From an uncultured Bacteroidales bacterium (GTDB lineage Bacteria > Bacteroidota > Bacteroidia > Bacteroidales > UBA4417): a stretch of 35,503 bases of DNA. The notes under the pieces were generated by a model, which saw nothing but the letters and a program-made list of their open reading frames with translations, was not told the origin of the DNA and did no database searches. The position numbers and the translations under genes were made by a program. Positions 25,776 to 33,517 of this stretch are shown here, in pieces; within the stretch, counting starts at the first letter, position 1, and every line of letters begins with the position of its first letter. The stretch lies in contig CAIPFN010000193.1 in assembly GCA_903864265.1 (NCBI GenBank), positions 1 to 35,503 of the forward strand, written 5' to 3'.

Positions 25776-27494
25776 TTACGATTTTTGCATTTGCTGCTGG
25801 AATGTGATTTCAATGAACTCGGCAGGGTGCGAAACAGCTATCAGAACGGTGATATTCATAATTCCGTTCAGGATATCGTCACCGGTCATGGTGTCGCCCA
25901 GCCCCACATGAACCGAATAGGCATCATCGGGCTTGCTTCCCGCCAGGGCACCGCTTTTCCATTGGGAATACAGAAAATTCTCTATCATGCTCTTCACGGT
26001 CGACCATGTTCCGGCATCGTTGGGCTCAAACACATATGCTTTGGCGGCTGCTTTCACTGATTGCTCCAGCATGATGATGGTTCGCCTGACGTTGATGTAT
26101 TTCCAGTCCTGGCTGTTCCCGTCTAAGGTGCGCGCGCCCCAAACCAAAACTCCTTCGCCTATGAATGACCGGATTGCATTGATGGATTTGCCGGTCAGCG
26201 AAACATTCAGATCATCCTGATCATCATGGGTGATATTTACCGAAGGGCGAACCACCGCGTTCAACGATACGTTTGCAGGGGCTTTCCACACGCCACGCGT
26301 TAAATCCACCATGGTATACACACCGGCCAGGGCCGAAGCGGGAGGCATCTGATTCAGCCTGTTTTGAATTTCCTTTAGAAGGCTGTTATAGGCAACACTC
26401 AAAAAAACAAGCGACTTGTTCACGTCCTCAGCCGACAGGCTGCCTGTTTTGTATGCCGGAAGGCTCATGATAAAATCATACACCTTTTTGGCTTTAGTGC
26501 CGCTTTCGGGTGGGGTAGTTGTTGAAAGCCCCTGCTCAGCCAGTAAAAGTTGTTTTAACTCTTCCAGGCTGTCGTCGGTGAGGTTTGTAATCGAAACCTC
26601 GTTTTCCTGTACGATGGTTGTTTCGAGCCAGGGATAATAACCTGTTGCGTATTTAAGCCCGTTAATCCCTACTCCGGTCCTGAAATCTTCAATCACATCG
26701 GTAGGAGTATCCCGTCGGTCCTTGAAGCCCTCGTACACATCCAGGATGGCAATCCGGCTCATCATCTTTTCGCAATGAGCTATTACATTTTTAAACACCG
26801 TATAGCAGCTGTTTCCATCCAGCGATAAGGCATCGGGCACCAAAACCATGGTGGGCTCCTGCTCTTTTTCGAGCGTCAACAATCCACCGCCGGGTTTGGC
26901 AGCATCCGTTCCGTCGAGCAGTCCTTTCGAAATGCCGTTTTTATAATCGCCTACCGATACTATGTAGCAAGGTCCTCCTCCATTCTGATAAAACAGGCGG
27001 ATGGCATCGTACAAGCGATATACCACCCCCGATCTTTCCAGGTTGTAGTGCATCTTGTTTAGTTTCAGGTTCCCGGTAGGCTCAACAGCCGGTTGATCCG
27101 CTGTAAGTGCCGGGACTGCAGGAATAGCAGGGATAGCCGGAACGGCAGGGATAGCCGCGGTAATCACTTTGCCATCGGCATCCAACACAGCAGGTACCTC
27201 GGGTACTTCGGGTACTTCGGGCACTTCCGGTATTTCCGGATGAGCCGGTACAAGTGGTGTTCCTTCGGTACCCCTGGCGAAAGTAAATGACATGTCGGGA
27301 TTCACGCCAAAATACTGTTTGTATTCGGCAAAGGAGGTAATCCGGAAGGGCTTGTTCAGTAAGGATGTGGTTCCATTCAGTGCTTGTTCGGTATACCCGA
27401 TAAAAGCAGGGACCGCGGTTGCAACTTCAACTACGGAGTTAGGAAATGCGTTTTTCTCAATAAGATAAACGCCGGGGGTTTTCATCTGTGCCAT
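25776..27494 (-). CDS. Contractile sheath protein (Afp2/3/4-like)
   Basis: A 572-residue sheath subunit. The N-terminus MKTPGVYLIEKNAFPNSV followed by ATAVPAFIGYTEQA is the classic tail-sheath start, and the C-terminus GDDILNGIMNITVLIAVSHP then AEFIEITFQQQM is the C-terminal handshake region. SINAIRSFIGEGVLVWGARTL is also diagnostic. An unusual low-complexity insert occupies residues 86-130 (listed separately). Only one sheath gene is present, whereas Afp has three, so the particle probably has a homopolymeric sheath. The start at 27494 (MAQMKTPG) is conventional; Met4 is the other option. Confidence 0.95.
   Translation of the reverse strand: MAQMKTPGVYLIEKNAFPNSVVEVATAVPAFIGYTEQALNGTTSLLNKPFRITSFAEYKQYFGVNPDMSFTFARGTEGTPLVPAHPEIPEVPEVPEVPEVPAVLDADGKVITAAIPAVPAIPAIPAVPALTADQPAVEPTGNLKLNKMHYNLERSGVVYRLYDAIRLFYQNGGGPCYIVSVGDYKNGISKGLLDGTDAAKPGGGLLTLEKEQEPTMVLVPDALSLDGNSCYTVFKNVIAHCEKMMSRIAILDVYEGFKDRRDTPTDVIEDFRTGVGINGLKYATGYYPWLETTIVQENEVSITNLTDDSLEELKQLLLAEQGLSTTTPPESGTKAKKVYDFIMSLPAYKTGSLSAEDVNKSLVFLSVAYNSLLKEIQNRLNQMPPASALAGVYTMVDLTRGVWKAPANVSLNAVVRPSVNITHDDQDDLNVSLTGKSINAIRSFIGEGVLVWGARTLDGNSQDWKYINVRRTIIMLEQSVKAAAKAYVFEPNDAGTWSTVKSMIENFLYSQWKSGALAGSKPDDAYSVHVGLGDTMTGDDILNGIMNITVLIAVSHPAEFIEITFQQQMQKS
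27105..27239 (-). repeat. In-frame 9-base repeats encoding Pro-Glu-Val and Ala-Ile-Pro runs in the sheath
   Basis: Two blocks lie within the sheath gene. Residues 86-103 read PEIPEVPEVPEVPEVPAV and residues 113-130 read AAIPAVPAIPAIPAVPAL, separated by VLDADGKVIT. On the plus strand the first block appears as repeated GGTACTTCG-like nonamers at about 27190-27240 and the second as GGGATAGCC/GGAACGGCA-like nonamers. Such perfect short repeats can expand or contract in frame. The insert would lie in the outer part of the sheath subunit. Confidence 0.85.
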
Positions 27495-27517
27495 AGGTAT
27501 TTATTTTAGTTAAACAA

Positions 27518-28513
27518 TTAAAAGTTCACGAATATTGGTGAATACGTTCTGCCTTCCTTTTTGCGGTTCAGTACACCCGAATCAGGCAGGGGCAATTTGG
27601 AGATCAGGATGAGATCGTTGGCCGGATCCCCGTTCCGCAGCTTAAGCCTGAAATAATCCTGCCGGGTCTCAGTGATGGGTATCTCCTTTTTTGAGGTGAA
27701 AATGATCAGGGGCTTTGTACCTGAAGCGTCTGTTTCGGATTGATCGAATTCCTCGGTATTGCCCGGGGACTCAATAACCAGATTATCATATTTTTGTGTT
27801 ATGTTTAAAATGTACTGCCAATACGTTTCTTTAGCTACAAGCTGAAGAATATAGAGCGGGCTCTGCATTATTCCGGCACGATCAACCATATTCAGGTCGT
27901 CCAGCCCTATGCTTACCAGCGCAAAAGGCTTGTTGGCAATGGGCTGAGCCGAAAGGTAAAAATATTCATCCTCTTCGCCCGCAGGGTAGCGGTAAACCCC
28001 GGCAGCCTGCCCGCCTGCAGGGTACTTGCCGGTTTCAGCTTCGGCCTGAATAGAAACCGGACTTCCGTTTCTTTCAAACAACCCGGCCCCGCCTTCAGGC
28101 TTTGCCGTTATGAAATAATTTGTTGACAGCCGGATGAAATTACCCGGCCTGAATAAATAGGACTTCCCCATCCCTGGATCAGGATCAGCCAGTGTATTGG
28201 AATAAAAGTGAATGGATTCCGCATCAGGCTCATCAATCTCGGTGATGTTCAGCAAGTAGGGATTTTTAAAGGCCAGTATGAAGGTCATCTGCTGCTGCAA
28301 TTCGACTTTTTCGGAGATGAATGTATTGCCGTTCAGTTTGTTGCATTCCGTCAGAACCACAATACCATCCGGTGTTTCCCGAAAAACAAAACCACATTTC
28401 CTGATCAGGATTTCCGTATCACGGTCGGGCCTGACAATGAGGTCTTTGCATTTCCCATCGCTGTAATAGCTATGGCTGAACCTAACACTGAACAATATGT
28501 CGTAGGTTTCCAT
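27518..28513 (-). CDS. Unrecognised eCIS-associated protein (331 aa)
   Basis: I do not recognise this family. The 331-residue protein has no signal peptide or membrane helix. It is rich in strand-like segments (YDILFSVRFSHSYYSDG, LIRKCGFVFRETPDGIVVLT, TFILAFKNPYLLNIT), with a Glu/Gly-rich loop near residues 170-190 and an acidic stretch near 260 (NTEEFDQSETDASG). It starts on the last base of the DUF4255 gene's stop and is 23 bases ahead of the sheath gene, so it is firmly inside the operon between the tube cap and the sheath. A structural role at the distal end (cap adaptor or lumen plug) is a reasonable guess from position only. Confidence 0.7.
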   Translation of the reverse strand: METYDILFSVRFSHSYYSDGKCKDLIVRPDRDTEILIRKCGFVFRETPDGIVVLTECNKLNGNTFISEKVELQQQMTFILAFKNPYLLNITEIDEPDAESIHFYSNTLADPDPGMGKSYLFRPGNFIRLSTNYFITAKPEGGAGLFERNGSPVSIQAEAETGKYPAGGQAAGVYRYPAGEEDEYFYLSAQPIANKPFALVSIGLDDLNMVDRAGIMQSPLYILQLVAKETYWQYILNITQKYDNLVIESPGNTEEFDQSETDASGTKPLIIFTSKKEIPITETRQDYFRLKLRNGDPANDLILISKLPLPDSGVLNRKKEGRTYSPIFVNF

Positions 28514-29097
28514 TACTTGCTTAGTATTTTATTTTGATCAAGGGCGGTGATCGCGGGCAGATCCTCTTTCACCAGCTGATCGCTGAAGGAGAGCATTTTC
28601 ACCTTATAGATTATCGAAGGGAGATATTTTATCCCCAGTATGGTCCACATATTATTGCGGGCCTGGTAATCAGGATGGTATATTTCGAATGAAAGTCTTT
28701 CAATTCCGTACTTGTTCAGGCTGGGATGCGATTGGTTAGTAAAAAGCGGCCTGCCCTGGAAGAAAAGAATAATGTTGGAAAGATACTTCAGCCCTTCCTT
28801 GTAGTTGGAGGAAATAAAAAAACAGGAAAACATGATAAACAGGTTTAGGTTTACCGGGGGTAGCACCGTTTTCGTGGATCCTCCGGGCCTCATTTCGAGC
28901 CGGTTTGCGTTTTTCAGACTTGGCTCCTGGTCCAGGTCAACCAGGGTGATAACCACCCTGTTATCATCCCTGATGGCCATACTGCCATCCTGCTCCACCA
29001 GGTTTGACGATATCACCCTTTCTTCCTTATAATTCATTTTATCCTGCAGGTATGCATTCAGGCTTTCTTCGATAAATGAAATGGCTCCTTCAATCAT
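28513..29097 (-). CDS. DUF4255 tube-cap protein (Afp16/Pvc16-like)
   Basis: A 194-residue protein matching the N-terminal Pvc16 (DUF4255) family: MIEGAISFIEESLNAYLQDK, RVVITLVDLDQEPSLKN, VLPPVNLNLFIMFSCFF, NYKEGLKYLSNIILFFQGRP and YLPSIIYKVKML follow the family consensus closely. Afp16 caps the tube end and stops elongation of sheath and tube. It is encoded at the front of the operon here, not at the end as in afp. It overlaps the preceding membrane-protein gene by 4 bases (ATGA) and the next gene by 1 base, so translation is tightly coupled with both. Confidence 0.92.
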   Translation of the reverse strand: MIEGAISFIEESLNAYLQDKMNYKEERVISSNLVEQDGSMAIRDDNRVVITLVDLDQEPSLKNANRLEMRPGGSTKTVLPPVNLNLFIMFSCFFISSNYKEGLKYLSNIILFFQGRPLFTNQSHPSLNKYGIERLSFEIYHPDYQARNNMWTILGIKYLPSIIYKVKMLSFSDQLVKEDLPAITALDQNKILSK

Positions 29098-29390
29098 GAT
29101 TTTTGACTTTTTAAAGCTGATTTTTTCTCGGCCAACACTTTTATGGAAACAGCTACCAGGCGCGACAGGAGTATACCTGTAAAGCAGGTGACAACAAAGA
29201 GGAGGTAGAGTGGGCGCATCTGGTTGTTGATTTCGGTTGAAAAGGCGTTCTTGTTCTTTATAAAACCTTCCATGATTTTTAGCAGCAATAATCCCAGCGG
29301 AAAACTCCCAAGCAGGGCAATAACTACCCAGATAAAAGATCCGGCAAGCATTTTGACTAAAAATCCCGCTATGGCGGTTAAAATTTTCAT
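29094..29390 (-). CDS. Small two-helix membrane protein, holin-like in size
   Basis: A 98-residue protein with two predicted transmembrane helices, at about 12-38 (VKMLAGSFIWVVIALLGSFP) and 60-80 (LYLLFVVTCFTGILLSRLV), a central polar loop (EGFIKNKNAFSTEINNQMRP) and a basic C-terminal tail (LAEKKSALKSQKS). I recognise no family. Size and topology resemble phage holins, but that is a weak resemblance. It sits one base after the GH18-like membrane protein and overlaps the cap gene by 4 bases, so it is cotranslated with eCIS components. It could act in particle release, in anchoring the cap at the membrane, or with the GH18-like partner. Confidence 0.75.
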   Translation of the reverse strand: MKILTAIAGFLVKMLAGSFIWVVIALLGSFPLGLLLLKIMEGFIKNKNAFSTEINNQMRPLYLLFVVTCFTGILLSRLVAVSIKVLAEKKSALKSQKS

Positions 29391-29391
29391 T

Positions 29392-31278
29392 TCAGGGTTT
29401 ATCGGATTTAAACGAGAGTACTCCTATGAGCTTGTAGCTAAGCAAATTAATCAATACCCAGCTGAACACCAGCACAACCCACAACCAATTGCATATGTGC
29501 CTGTAGAGGCCGGGCATCAGGTCCTCCAAATCGGGCCTCAGGAGGCTCAGGAAGGCAAAAAAGGCCACACCTGCAAGAATTAAAGCCGCATTGGTTAGGA
29601 TATACACCGGCAGACTTGTAATATACACCTGCTCCCTCACCGAGGCAAACAGCAGGGAGGACAGAATGCCAATCAGCCCAAAAACGATAAGGGTGATGAG
29701 GACCGCGGCAGCCACCTTTTTATTCGACAACAGTGGACCGAACAGCAGTTTAAGCTTCCCCAACTCCCGGCTAAGCCAGGCTTTTTCGGGTTTCACCGCC
29801 GTAGTATCTATATCCGGGTTCAGGATCTGACCAAAAAGGGTATCCCTGATCATCGTATCCTTCACCAGGCTGGTATGCTTCACCAGGCTGTCGCCTATAA
29901 GCAGGTAACTGAAAACGGTGTCAACGCGGGTTGTTTGGTTAACCACAATCTCTTTTTTGAATGGATTCAGCTTTTCAACCATAAAGTTCCGGCCTATCAT
30001 TTCCCAGAAATCCTGGCTGCCATGGTCGTATCCCAAAGCCCAGATTCCAATACCGCCAACCCCTTGTTTGATGGCCCATTTGTATTTTTTAGCCAGGGAT
30101 TCATCGTTATCAAAGTAGCAGCGATAAGAGCCATCTTTTAGCTCAAAATTATAGTAACTGGTGTACGAAACTGAGTCAAACTCTATTTGGGGTTTCAACA
30201 GAGCAATGTTATTTACAACCTGGCTGTATGTCCAGCGTTTATACATCGTATAATCATCCGACAAACTGTTCTTTCTTTTCCACACACTTCCGTAATAGGG
30301 CAGGGCCACAATCAGTTTATTAAACGGGGTTCCTTTGTTCAGGTAATCCCTTACCGAAGTTTTGATAGATAAATTCTTTTTTTTATCATCCAGCGGTGCC
30401 TCAGGCCCGGGCACAGTGCCATCGGGGTAATAATTGTACCCCATGAGGATATACGATTCAACAACCGTATTGAGGTGAAGAATATCGTAATTGTTCGAAT
30501 AATCTTTAGGTGGCAACGCGAGCTTCAGCGATCGTTTCGGCTTATTGAGCGCTTCGCGCAAAGCTGACATAAATAGCACCAGGGAGCCCGAATTGTTGGG
30601 AGGCATGTTTTCAAATACTATGCATACCCCGTCGAACAGGTAGTTGGTATTCATTTTATTTACCAGACGGCTTATACACGTATCCTGAACCTCGGGGTTA
30701 TTCAGAATCTGGTTAATGGTCTTACTGTCCTTGCAGCTGAATGTGACATCTATCCGGCAACCGGCCCTGGATGCCTTGCTGAAAACGGCTTTGTTTGCAT
30801 AGCTGTCGATGCCGTTATCCATCAGGGAAACCTGCCCGTCGTCCGGATCGAGGTACATATCTACACTGTAATAGGAGAGGGTTGTGATCAGGTTGTAATT
30901 TAGATCGGAAACGGCATTCGACATCCAGTAAGGATACCAGCCATAGACTTTAGTCTGAAGGTTTTTTAATTCTTTTAATGCTTTTGCTTCTTTTTTGGCG
31001 GCTTTCTCTTCTTTGGTAGCGCCTGCAAACAACATTTTGATAAATCCCTTCTGGGGTTCAACGGCAGCCTTGGGAGGGGGAGGGGGTTCCGGGGGCTTAG
31101 GCTTTGCTGCGGTGTCCGATACGACGTTTGCGGCGGGGGAAGTAGCATTCTCTAACTCTATAGTATTTTCAAAACAGACGGTTCCCTTACGGCCGGCTGA
31201 ACTCAGCTGTTCACCCTTAACAATGCCTGTTAACGCACACAAACAAACTATTAATCCTATCGGGTGACGAAGAGACAT
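29392..31278 (-). CDS. GH18-fold membrane protein with altered catalytic motif
   Basis: A 628-residue protein that opens the eCIS operon. Residues 1-22 look like a signal peptide (RHPIGLIVCLCALTGIVKG), then a Pro-rich linker (59-76) and a Lys/Glu-rich helix (81-107). The GH18 barrel runs from about 110 to 435: KVYGWYPYWMS, ITTLSYYSVDMY, LFDGVCIVFENMPPN, SYILMGYNYYPDG and GGIGIWALGYDHGSQDFW. The usual DGxxxDxE motif reads DGVCIVFE (216-223): the acid Glu223 is kept but the Asp two residues before it is Val221. Three membrane helices follow (about 522-545, 557-580, 593-615). GH18 proteins hydrolyse or bind chitin or peptidoglycan-type amino sugars. The changed motif suggests weak or no hydrolysis, perhaps binding or anchoring. 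Its link with the eCIS rests on the one-base gap to the next gene. Confidence 0.82.
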   Translation of the reverse strand: MSLRHPIGLIVCLCALTGIVKGEQLSSAGRKGTVCFENTIELENATSPAANVVSDTAAKPKPPEPPPPPKAAVEPQKGFIKMLFAGATKEEKAAKKEAKALKELKNLQTKVYGWYPYWMSNAVSDLNYNLITTLSYYSVDMYLDPDDGQVSLMDNGIDSYANKAVFSKASRAGCRIDVTFSCKDSKTINQILNNPEVQDTCISRLVNKMNTNYLFDGVCIVFENMPPNNSGSLVLFMSALREALNKPKRSLKLALPPKDYSNNYDILHLNTVVESYILMGYNYYPDGTVPGPEAPLDDKKKNLSIKTSVRDYLNKGTPFNKLIVALPYYGSVWKRKNSLSDDYTMYKRWTYSQVVNNIALLKPQIEFDSVSYTSYYNFELKDGSYRCYFDNDESLAKKYKWAIKQGVGGIGIWALGYDHGSQDFWEMIGRNFMVEKLNPFKKEIVVNQTTRVDTVFSYLLIGDSLVKHTSLVKDTMIRDTLFGQILNPDIDTTAVKPEKAWLSRELGKLKLLFGPLLSNKKVAAAVLITLIVFGLIGILSSLLFASVREQVYITSLPVYILTNAALILAGVAFFAFLSLLRPDLEDLMPGLYRHICNWLWVVLVFSWVLINLLSYKLIGVLSFKSDKP

Positions 31279-31906
31279 ATAATTTCAATTTCAACGGGTG
31301 CAACATTACGGAAGTCGGGTTCGCGGAATTTATCTATGTTGCCCTTTGGCTATTCGTCAACATAAAACAATCTGCTTCCTGATTTTAATCATAGAAGAAT
31401 GAAAGCGGAGGAGTTTAAATTCGGGAGTGTTTGGAAGTGGTATAAACTAGAAATTATGCGCAACTACCTTTTTATAAATACGGCTGACTCTTTTTATACC
31501 TGGCTGGGGGAATACCTTTGTTTCCTGTCAGTTAATTTGGAGCAATATTAATTAATACTTCTGTGAATAATGACCTGACTGAAGTAGAATTAAGATCTCA
31601 ATTAAATGATTGGCGTTATAATCATGTTTTACATACACATACCTGCATATGCATTCATCTCTTTGGTATGGGGTATATCGATCTATTAACAACGTTGTTC
31701 CGAAAAAGTTTCGGGAGAGCAAAAAAAAAGCGGAATAAGGCGCCTGTTCGCGTCTGGGCCTGTGGCTACGGATGAATCAGCACATTTATCAAGCATGTAC
31801 CTTTTCCCATTTAAACATGCAAATATTCGGAAACGCGAAAAGGGAAGGCAAAAAAAAGTCCGGCTTTTCAGGCCGGACTTTATAATAGAGGAACTTAGGC
31901 AGCATA
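31279..31906. other. Upstream region of the eCIS operon
   Basis: A 628-base gap between the lipoprotein terminator (31851-31881) and the first eCIS gene. The operon promoter is expected here on the minus strand. I see no full TTG-N19-TAnnTTTG match. The leader just ahead of the start reads GTTGAAATTGAAATTAT, similar to the TTGAAATTGAAA before cargo 2. A 70-codon plus-strand frame at 31563-31775 has a composition unlike a real protein. The sequence is notably more A/T-rich than the genes around it. Confidence 0.5.
31851..31881 (-). terminator. Intrinsic terminator of the coiled-coil lipoprotein gene
   Basis: The arms AAAGTCCGGC (31855-31864) and GCCGGACTTT (31872-31881) form a perfect 10-base stem with a 7-base loop, followed on the minus strand by a run of T (complement of 31851-31857). 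It lies 26 bases after the lipoprotein stop codon. Confidence 0.9.
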
Positions 31907-32794
31907 CTAGCGGTTAACGTTAACAACCAGTACTTTCGACAAGCTCCAGAATACTTTAGGATTGATGATGATAAGGCTGTCGGATGCATTTTTACCCGTG
32001 ATGCGGTAAGAAGATTTAGGATGCGAGCTTAAAACCGTTGCTTTATCCTTCATGATCGGCAGCACATTGAAATTGGTGATATCAACCCTGGTAAAATAGC
32101 TTTTATCCATATCGGGTGCCAGGTCTTTCGACCTTCCAAGGCCAATAAATCCGCCGGCTTTGGTAATGATTTTCTTTTCCTTCAGGTAATACGTAGTACC
32201 GATTACATAATAGGCAGTGTTAAGTTCAGAGGTTCTATCATCGATAACCTGCTGTCTCTGTTTGTTTTGTGTGCTCAGGTTATCTACGTTGGCATTTAAA
32301 TCAACCACTTTGGTGGTTAAATCGGTTACCTGTACATTCACCCTGGCAAGATCCACTTTGAGCTGGGCGATCTGGGCATCTTTTTCTTCAATCTGCTTGT
32401 TAAGATTTTCGACCATCTGTTCCAGCTGAACGGAATGAACACCTGATTTTTTCAGTTTCGAACGCAGGGAGGTAACCATAGCGCGGTTATCCTGCTGTAA
32501 CTTATATATCAGATTGATATCGCTATTGATCTGGTCTTTCGACCTGGCTTTAATTTCGGAACTCCCGGTAACTGTTTTGTTGATAATCTTCTCTTTCATT
32601 TTTATGGAATCCAGGTTCGACTGTATGTCGTTAAAGGCATTCACAAAATCAATAACGGTGGAGTCTTTCACGGAGCTGATGGCGATCAGGCTATCGTTTT
32701 TTGCTTTCAACATCGCGATTTCTGTATTTTTTTGATTGCAACCGGCCGTCAGTATGATAACTGGAAATACCAAGGCGAAAAGGAATTTTTTCAT
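31907..32794 (-). CDS. Coiled-coil SPII lipoprotein of unknown function
   Basis: A 295-residue lipoprotein. I choose the start at 32794, since MKKFLFALVFPVIILTAGC is a complete lipoprotein signal with lipobox LTAGC (Cys19); an in-frame ATG at 32899 would bury it. Residues about 25-190 are a long heptad-rich coiled coil (QIEEKDAQIAQLKVDLARVN, VTDLTTKVVDLNANVDNLST). The C-terminal third is a small folded domain (YYVIGTTYYLKEKKIITKAG, then GFIGLGRSKDLAPDMD, and ITGKNASDSLIIINPKVFW). This layout recurs in Bacteroidota lipoproteins, some annotated as Cbp1-type collagen-binding adhesins; I cannot confirm that function. It is monocistronic, with its own terminator. Confidence 0.85.
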   Translation of the reverse strand: MKKFLFALVFPVIILTAGCNQKNTEIAMLKAKNDSLIAISSVKDSTVIDFVNAFNDIQSNLDSIKMKEKIINKTVTGSSEIKARSKDQINSDINLIYKLQQDNRAMVTSLRSKLKKSGVHSVQLEQMVENLNKQIEEKDAQIAQLKVDLARVNVQVTDLTTKVVDLNANVDNLSTQNKQRQQVIDDRTSELNTAYYVIGTTYYLKEKKIITKAGGFIGLGRSKDLAPDMDKSYFTRVDITNFNVLPIMKDKATVLSSHPKSSYRITGKNASDSLIIINPKVFWSLSKVLVVNVNR

Positions 32795-32896
32795 AACGTT
32801 TGTTTTAATTGGGTTTGTTGAATAAGTAAACAGAAGGGTTAGTAGCTGTAAAATCAATGCCGTTTCGCTGAGTTGAAACACTTCATTTATTTTCGA

Positions 32897-32904
32897 CAAA
32901 ATTA
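32897..32904 (-). promoter_or_regulatory. Possible Bacteroidota -7 promoter element (TAATTTTG)
   Basis: The minus strand reads TAATTTTG, an exact match to the TAnnTTTG -7 consensus, about 100 bases upstream of the lipoprotein start at 32794. A TTG element at the usual 19-21-base spacing is absent (the nearest is about 27 bases away), so this is tentative. Confidence 0.3.
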
Positions 32905-33023
32905 CGGCGGCAGCAGGCCCTAATCCTTACACAATAATATTTATAAATTACATAATTCACACATTATCAGCTTTATTTGGAAGATAAAACCCCTGCCGGA
33001 TTCAACCTATAGTCCCGGGGTTT

Positions 33024-33057
33024 AAAAAAAGCAGCCGGCTCATCACCGGCTGCTTTT
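33024..33057 (-). terminator. Intrinsic terminator downstream of the hsp20 gene
   Basis: The arms GCAGCCGG (33031-33038) and CCGGCTGC (33046-33053) pair around a 7-base loop, extended by A/T pairs on both sides, and the minus strand continues into a T-run. It begins immediately after the downstream stop codon of the interrupted hsp20 frame (33059), which supports that stop being the ancestral gene end. Confidence 0.9.
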
Positions 33058-33058
33058 C

Positions 33059-33505
33059 CTACAAGACTTCGATCTGCTTCGAAGGTTTGGGCCTGGCTTC
33101 TTCTTTTTTCGGAATTTCAACTCTTAGAATCCCGTTTTCATATTTCGCGCTGATCTGTTCGGTTTCGACCGATGCCGGCAGGGAGAAGGAACGGCTGAAG
33201 GCCTGGTAACTGAACTAGCGGCGGCTGATCTGTTGGCCTTCGTCCGATTGGCTCTCCGAATGTTTTTCGGAGGAAATAACCAGTAAGTTGTTGTGGAGTT
33301 CAATTTTGAAATCTTCCTTTGCCATACCCGGTGCCGCCATTTCTACCTCAAACCCGTTCGTGGTTTCCTTGATGTTCACTGACGGTATGGTCGTATTGGT
33401 AAGCGAGTAATTCTGGCTCGTCCAGTCGTACCAGTCGCGGTTCAGGAAATCATTAAAGAAATTCGACCATGAGGGCAGATAGTTTTCTCTTTTAATGAGT
33501 GACAT
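33059..33505 (-). pseudogene. Small heat-shock protein (Hsp20) interrupted by an in-frame TAG
   Basis: A 148-codon alpha-crystallin family gene in one frame, broken by TAG at 33215-33217 (codon 97). The first part has the N-terminal arm (LPSWSNFFNDFLNRDWYDW) and the start of the crystallin domain (VNIKETTNGFEVEMAAPGMA, KEDFKIELHNNLLVISSEK). After the stop the frame continues without shift: FSYQAFSRSFSLPASVE, ENGILRVEIPKKEEARPK, ending KQIEVL. Relatives read RR-E-F at the stop, so one GAG or GAA to TAG change explains it. Loss of the last 51 residues removes half the crystallin domain and would abolish the chaperone unless the stop is read through or is a sequence error. The gene keeps a strong ribosome site and a terminator, so the lesion looks recent. 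Confidence 0.9.
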
Positions 33506-33510
33506 AACAA

Positions 33511-33517
33511 CCTCCTT
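33511..33517 (-). promoter_or_regulatory. Strong Shine-Dalgarno site of hsp20
   Basis: The minus strand reads AAGGAGG five bases before the ATG at 33505, preceded by an A-run. This near-perfect anti-16S match stands out because the other genes in the window rely on A-rich leaders with weak or no Shine-Dalgarno sequence. It also confirms the hsp20 start. Confidence 0.8.

Noticed and set aside
27105-27239. Short regular repeats that could suggest a CRISPR or minisatellite array
   Set aside because: Unit length is 9 bases with no spacers, and the repeats keep the sheath reading frame; they are coding low-complexity repeats.
4078-31278. Reading the locus as a prophage or a type VI secretion system
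   Set aside because: There are no capsid, portal, terminase or integrase genes and no TssB/TssC/ClpV/TssJLM set. DUF4255, CIS_TMP, the Afp15-like ATPase and DUF4157 cargo point to eCIS.
31563-31775. Plus-strand frame of 70 codons in the operon control region
   Set aside because: His/Cys/Lys-rich composition, no ribosome site, and opposite direction to every other gene; no support.
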